Assembly: GCA_910584325.1 (NCBI GenBank)
Contig: CAJTZH010000003.1
Span: 4,891 to 68,890, forward strand
Direction: 5' to 3'
DNA length: 64,000 nt
Source of the DNA: an uncultured Lachnospiraceae bacterium
GTDB taxonomy: Bacteria; Bacillota; Clostridia; Lachnospirales; Lachnospiraceae
This document shows, one piece after another, positions 59,999-64,000 of the stretch. A model generated the notes under the pieces. The model ran no database searches and was not told where the DNA came from. It was given only the letters and a program-made list of their open reading frames with translations. Each line of letters starts with the position of its first letter. The first letter of the stretch is position 1. The translations under genes were made by a program, and so were the position numbers.

Positions 59999-60493
59999 TT
60001 ACAAAATAACTTTTCTTGGCGCAATATATTGTAATTCTTTTAAAAGCTTCTCGTTTGGTTCAAACAGAAGCTTAACCATCTCGTTATCTTTCATCGTATA
60101 CGCCGCGTAAACCTTAGCGTCCGGCATATTGGAAGTATAATCATACGTTCTGTACCTGTTATGTGAAAGCCTTAAATCCTCCTGAGAACCCTGCGGAGCA
60201 ACCAGCTCCACACGGTTAAAATCAAACGATGCCATTCTCTTTCTCTTTGCGCGCGCAATAATCTTGTCCACATCAAGTTCCCCGCTTAAATAAATGTATT
60301 CGTATTCATAATGAAAGCCGCGGAATACAAAAACTGTAACAACAATGACAATTGCTGTCAGAAACGCCCCAACATAAGGAATCAAAATAAAAATCAAAGA
60401 CACCACGCATAAAACTATCATCAACGCCTTCATTATATTCGCCGACTTTGGCGGCCTGCACTGTACAATCTGTTCTACTAAATTATCACCCAT
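59999..60493 (-). CDS. Hypothetical membrane protein (DUF6106-like)
   Basis: 164 residues: a short N-terminus, two adjacent TM helices (about 22-58), and a C-terminal domain of about 105 with FHYEYEYIYLSGELDVDKI and RMASFDFNRVELVAPQGS. It resembles the Clostridia family I recall as DUF6106 (memory only). Function unknown. Confidence 0.72.
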   Translation of the reverse strand: MGDNLVEQIVQCRPPKSANIMKALMIVLCVVSLIFILIPYVGAFLTAIVIVVTVFVFRGFHYEYEYIYLSGELDVDKIIARAKRKRMASFDFNRVELVAPQGSQEDLRLSHNRYRTYDYTSNMPDAKVYAAYTMKDNEMVKLLFEPNEKLLKELQYIAPRKVIL

Positions 60494-60683
60494 TCTGCCA
60501 CTCCTTAATATAGAAAAAATATATTCCGTATTCTGTCACTAGTATATCACAGTTGTCCCAAAAATCAAAATACATTCTGTTTATTTTCCCAAAGTATGCC
60601 CCGCCAAAAAATTTTAGAGACCGTTTTGCTCTAGAATCGCATAGAACCGCACGTTCTCGGATACAATCACCTTGGTGATGATT

Positions 60684-60899
60684 ATGGCAAAATATCAACG
60701 TATTCGTGATATGCGAGAGGATGCTGACCTGTCACAGGCAAAATTAGGCGAGATTCTTCACATTTCACAGCGTTCCTACTCACATTTCGAGACAGGAACG
60801 AGAAGTCTGCCTGTTGACGTATTGATTAAACTGGCCGACTTCTATGAAGTAAGCGTGGATTATCTTCTTGAAAGAACAGATGATAAACGCAGACTGTAG
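60684..60899 (+). CDS. Small XRE-family helix-turn-helix protein
   Basis: 71 residues, almost entirely one Cro/C1-type HTH (REDADLSQAKLGEILHISQR, SYSHFETGTRSLPVDVLI, VSVDYLLERTDDKRRL). The start is uncertain: ATG 60684 is used, with GGTGAT as a weak site; TTG 60672 is also in frame. Own terminator follows. Confidence 0.85.
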   Translation: MAKYQRIRDMREDADLSQAKLGEILHISQRSYSHFETGTRSLPVDVLIKLADFYEVSVDYLLERTDDKRRL

Positions 60900-60900
60900 G

Positions 60901-60942
60901 AAAAAGACCGCCTCCCGGCAAACAATCGGGGACGGTCTTTTT
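60901..60942. terminator. Bidirectional terminator between XRE gene and leuS
   Basis: AAAAAGACCG (60901-60910) pairs with CGGTCTTTTT (60933-60942). Confidence 0.85.
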
Positions 60943-60954
60943 CAAAAAAATATA

Positions 60955-63402
60955 TTATTTTACTACAATATTAACAATCTTACCCGGAACATAAATTTCC
61001 TTTACTATCTGTTTGTTCAGTTTGCCTGCTACGGCTTCCTTTCCTGCCGCAACCGCGTCGTCTTTGGAAATATCCGCCGCTACTTTGACAATCGCTTTTG
61101 TCTTACCGTTTATCTGCACGGCAATTTCAATCTCGTCTTCCACTAACTGCTCTGCGTCAACTTCCGGCCACATATTATTTTCAAATACGCTGTTTTCATG
61201 TCCAAGAACACTCCAAAGTTCTTCCGCGACGTGCGGAATGAACGGCGCAAGAAGCGTTACTATTGTTTCCAACGTCTTTTTATCTATGCCGTCCTGCGCC
61301 TTTGCCAGTTCAATCAGTTTATTGTTATACTCCATAAATCCGCTGACAACGGTATTTAAGCTGAAATTCTCAAGACGCTGCGTGATGTCTGCCGCCATTT
61401 TATTGCGGAGCTTCACGGTCTCTTTCGTCTCAGGCACATTTTTATCTGCATTTTCATACACAAGATTCCAGAAGCGGTTTATAAATCTGCGGACGCCGTC
61501 GATTCCCCTGTCGTCCCACTCCGCGTCCATATCCGGAGGTCCTACGAACAACTCATACATTCTCAAAGAATCGCATCCGTAATCGTTCACCAGCGTATCC
61601 GGTGAAACAACATTTCCCATGGATTTACTCATTTTCTGCGCCTTTGTTCCATACGTTTCGATATCGTCCGGTTTCTTGCATATCATACCCTGGTTAAACA
61701 GCTTCTTAAACGGCTCGTCAAAGTCCACCACGCCGATGTCGTTTAAGAACTTCGTATAAAATCTTGAATAGAGCAGATGAAGAACCGCATGCTCCACACC
61801 GCCGATATACATATCTACCGGGAGCAGTTTGTCCGCCTTTTCACGGTTTACCAGTTCTTCGTTGTTCTGATTGTCCACGTAACGCAGGAAATACCATGAA
61901 GAACCCGCCCACTGCGGCATCGTGTTTGTCTCTCTCTTTGCAGGCTTACCGCAGCAAGGACATGTCGTGTTCACCCATTCTTCAATTCCCGCAAGCGGCG
62001 ATTCACCTGTGCCTGTCGGCTCGTACTTTTCAACCTCAGGAAGCAGCAGCGGAAGCTCCTCCTCCGGTACCGGCACACAGCCGCAGTCCGGACAATGCAC
62101 AATCGGAATAGGCTCGCCCCAGTATCTCTGTCTTGAGAAAACCCAGTCACGAAGCTTGTAGTTGGTTGTCTTCTTACCGAATCCCATTTTTTCAATCATT
62201 GCCGGCGCCTCTTTTTTGAGTACTGCGGATTCCATACCGTTCCAGTCTCCGGAATTAATCATGGTGCCCGAAGCCTCGGTATACGCTTCTGTCATATTCT
62301 CGATTTCCCTGCCGTCTTTGGCGATAACCTGAATAATAGGAAGATGAAACTTCGTCGCAAATTCAAAGTCTCTGTCATCATGGGCAGGCACGCACATGAT
62401 TGCGCCTGTTCCGTAATCGGCAAGAACATAATCGGAAAGCCAGATTGGAACTTTGGCGCCGTTTAACGGATTAATTGCGTAGCTTCCCGTAAACACGCCC
62501 GTCTTTTCCTTGTCTGCCATTCTGTCGATATTGGAACGTGTAGAAGCTCTGTAAATGTAATCTTCCACGTCTTTTCTCGTCTCATCTGCCGCGAGTTCTT
62601 TCGCGAGTCTGTGTTCCGGCGCAAGCACCATGAACGTCGCGCCGTAAAGCGTGTCCGGGCGCGTTGTGTAAACGGTGATTGCCTCATCCTTACCGTCCAC
62701 CTTAAAATCAACTTCCGCACCGTAAGAGCGCCCAATCCAGTCGCTCTGCATTTTCTTCACTTTTTCCGGCCAGTCGAGCTTGTCCAAATCGTCAAGAAGC
62801 CTGTCCGCATACGCAGTAATCTTGAGCATCCACTGCTTTAAGTTCTTTTTCGTCACTTCAGAATGGCACCGCTCGCAGCAGCCGTTGACTACTTCCTCAT
62901 TCGCAAGACCGGTCTTGCAGGAAGGACACCAGTTAATCGGCATCTCTTTCTCGTACGCAAGTCCTGCCTTAAACATTTTCACAAAAATCCACTGCGTCCA
63001 CTTATAGAACGCAGGGTCTGTCGTATTAACTTCCATATCCCAGTCGTATACGGCGGAAATCTCCTGAATCTGTCTCTTAATATTGGCAACGTTTGACGCC
63101 GTGGAAATTTTCGGATGAACGCCCGTCTTAATAGCATAGTTCTCCGCCGGAAGTCCGAACGCGTCCCAGCCCATCGGATGAATCAGGTAATATCCCTTTA
63201 ACATCTTATATCGGCTCCACACGTCACTGATAACATAGCCTCTCCAGTGTCCGACATGAAGTCCGCTGCCCGACGGATACGGGAACATATCAAGACAGTA
63301 GTATTTTGGCTTTTTGCCGTCGTTTACGTTCACCGGATGCTTTTTCCAGTTTTCACGCCATTTCTTCTCAATCTCTTTATGGTTATAAACTTTTGCTTCC
63401 AT
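60955..63402 (-). CDS. leuS: Leucyl-tRNA synthetase
   Basis: 815 residues from ATG 63402 (AAGGAG upstream; frame open 36 bp further). Class Ia synthetase: HIGH-type motif in PSGSGLHVGHWRGY, zinc-like CPSCKTG ... CERC insert, a CP1 editing domain (about 225-415, with TTRPDTLYGATFM), and KMSKS in QKMSKSMGNVVS. It charges the tRNA-Leu species, two of which are in this window. Confidence 0.97.
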   Translation of the reverse strand: MEAKVYNHKEIEKKWRENWKKHPVNVNDGKKPKYYCLDMFPYPSGSGLHVGHWRGYVISDVWSRYKMLKGYYLIHPMGWDAFGLPAENYAIKTGVHPKISTASNVANIKRQIQEISAVYDWDMEVNTTDPAFYKWTQWIFVKMFKAGLAYEKEMPINWCPSCKTGLANEEVVNGCCERCHSEVTKKNLKQWMLKITAYADRLLDDLDKLDWPEKVKKMQSDWIGRSYGAEVDFKVDGKDEAITVYTTRPDTLYGATFMVLAPEHRLAKELAADETRKDVEDYIYRASTRSNIDRMADKEKTGVFTGSYAINPLNGAKVPIWLSDYVLADYGTGAIMCVPAHDDRDFEFATKFHLPIIQVIAKDGREIENMTEAYTEASGTMINSGDWNGMESAVLKKEAPAMIEKMGFGKKTTNYKLRDWVFSRQRYWGEPIPIVHCPDCGCVPVPEEELPLLLPEVEKYEPTGTGESPLAGIEEWVNTTCPCCGKPAKRETNTMPQWAGSSWYFLRYVDNQNNEELVNREKADKLLPVDMYIGGVEHAVLHLLYSRFYTKFLNDIGVVDFDEPFKKLFNQGMICKKPDDIETYGTKAQKMSKSMGNVVSPDTLVNDYGCDSLRMYELFVGPPDMDAEWDDRGIDGVRRFINRFWNLVYENADKNVPETKETVKLRNKMAADITQRLENFSLNTVVSGFMEYNNKLIELAKAQDGIDKKTLETIVTLLAPFIPHVAEELWSVLGHENSVFENNMWPEVDAEQLVEDEIEIAVQINGKTKAIVKVAADISKDDAVAAGKEAVAGKLNKQIVKEIYVPGKIVNIVVK

Positions 63403-63436
63403 AACTTTTCTCCTTAATTCGTTTACATTACTTTCC

Positions 63437-63464
63437 ATTTTACCATATTTCGGAGCAAAGTCAA
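63437..63464 (-). promoter_or_regulatory. Promoter of leuS
   Basis: Minus strand: TTGACT (63464-63459), 16-bp spacer, TAAAAT (63442-63437). The implied leader of about 28 nt leaves no room for a T-box. Confidence 0.6.
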
Positions 63465-63600
63465 TCAGCCGCGTCTGAGTTACTATGAATTTTATTTTAA
63501 GGATAAAAACACTTCACCTAAACCTGCGGGAGAAGAAATTACACCAACACTTCATTTTTCTTCATAAACCTCAAGCAAATTTTTAGATTATCTTTTCATA

Positions 63601-63741
63601 TCTCGGCAAATGGCGATAAGTCTTGGATTTTAAGGCTTTTTCGCCATTTGTCATATCGGGAGATACTTGGCATATCTTGGTGCTTCTCGGCATAATTTTG
63701 AATCCAAAAGTAGTATGGCGGTAGTAAAAGCACCGATTTTG
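63601..63741. other. Probable terminal region of an integrative element
   Basis: Between leuS and the integrase tail lies a 10-bp inverted repeat, CAAATGGCGA (63607-63616) with TCGCCATTTG (63641-63650), plus repeated short motifs (TCTCGGCA at 63601 and near 63687, CTTGG three times). Such repeats next to an integrase 3' end are typical of integrase arm-binding sites at an element end. Nothing recognisable at 63465-63600. Confidence 0.5.
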
Positions 63742-63843
63742 CTATGCCGCTAATCGCTCCATTTCAGCCTTTGCGGAATCGTAGGTTGCATGGGCGTAAT
63801 AGTTCAAGGTCATCGTGATGTTGGCGTGTCCCACAACAGTCCG
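63742..63843 (-). pseudogene. C-terminal remnant of a tyrosine recombinase (integrase)
   Basis: The minus strand encodes VVGHANITMTLNYYAHATYD followed by SAKAEMERLAA and a stop (63742-63744). This contains the conserved GH (fourth catalytic position) and the catalytic Tyr region (YYAH) of Tn916/phage-type integrases. The frame is lost above about 63858; the rest of the gene is missing, replaced by a sigma-like gene. A deletion product of an integrative element. Confidence 0.82.
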
Positions 63844-63853
63844 TTTTTGGACG

Positions 63854-64000
63854 CTACTTCAAAACTTTTTTGATTTTTTCTTTGAGCCGTCTTACACGCT
63901 TGTAAACTGCCTCCTCGGTCAAGCGAAGTGATGCGGCTATGTCATGAGTAGAATAACCCTGCAACTGCATCACGATGATTTGCAGGGTAAGCCTGTCCAC
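63854..64000 (-). CDS. Sigma-70 region 4-like protein, C-terminal part (runs off the window)
   Basis: 49 codons in frame to the window end: LTLQIIVMQLQGYSTHDIA, then SLRLTEEAVYKRVRRLKEKI and a stop at 63854-63856. This is the region-4 helix-turn-helix of small sigma-like proteins carried by Tn916/Tn1549-type conjugative elements. It abuts the integrase tail directly, whereas excision genes would normally lie between them. Confidence 0.75.
   Translation of the reverse strand: MDRLTLQIIVMQLQGYSTHDIAASLRLTEEAVYKRVRRLKEKIKKVLK

Noticed and set aside
63403..63600. T-box leader for leuS
   Set aside because: The promoter at 63437-63464 leaves only about 28 nt of leader, and no T-box sequence or specifier hairpin is visible.

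Overview
The window looks like chromosomal DNA from a motile, anaerobic member of the Lachnospiraceae (Clostridia). The evidence is a SCIFF peptide with its radical-SAM maturase, a fused SecDF, a flagellin lysine-N-methylase, chemotaxis proteins (an MCP and a CheX-like phosphatase), several c-di-GMP proteins, a pectin methylesterase, Firmicute-type AGGAGG ribosome binding sites and TTGACA-N17-TATAAT promoters. No rRNA, CRISPR array or intact insertion sequence is visible. I can place it at family level only.

Layout. 0-4 kb: the start of a barstar gene behind a barnase-like RNase lipoprotein, an ACT-domain protein, and a pectinesterase-fliB operon. 3.5-11 kb: an MCP coupled to an FMN-binding lipoprotein, and a BceABRS-type peptide-sensing/detoxification operon with a BceR-like box, divergent from a ywlG-like gene. 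11.4-15.5 kb: an envelope cluster (M23 endopeptidase, lipoproteins, one of them frameshifted) driven by two near-identical promoters, then an AT-rich gene-free stretch. 15.5-21 kb: aldo/keto reductase, GntR-ABC operon, periplasmic-binding-protein-GGDEF sensor. 21-29.7 kb: ZIP transporter, two BlaI/M56 (BlaR1-like) pairs, and two uncharacterised proteins. 29.7-36.3 kb: the scfA-scfB-secDF operon, two tRNA-Leu genes and an EAL protein. 36.3-44.3 kb: CoA-disulfide reductase/rhodanese genes and a LanC-like-cysK-Rrf2-iscS-iscU operon. 44.4-47.9 kb: accessory DNA with an RNase III paralogue split by an in-frame UAA, then an AT-rich island between two copies of an intergenic repeat. 47.9-63.4 kb: ECF sigma/anti-sigma pair, NAD salvage (pncA-pncB), queH, MATE, GGDEF-EAL, a TruA-like protein, cheX-like, guaB and leuS. 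63.4-64 kb: a deleted integrative element end (integrase tail and sigma region-4 fragment).

Links between genes. The first BlaI gene has a consensus promoter carrying TACA-N2-TGTA operators. The same box sits on the -10 of both envelope-cluster promoters 11-13 kb away, which suggests a BlaI-type cell-wall stress regulon. The LanC-like/cysK/Fe-S operon carries a perfect TTACCTA-N9-TAGGTAA inverted repeat that fits autoregulation by its own Rrf2 protein. A 26-bp palindrome recurs four times between 49.9 and 57.9 kb, upstream of GNAT, pncA and truA-like genes. The best candidates for something undescribed are the split RNase III with two dsRNA-binding domains, the LanC-like operon, and the BlaI-box regulon.
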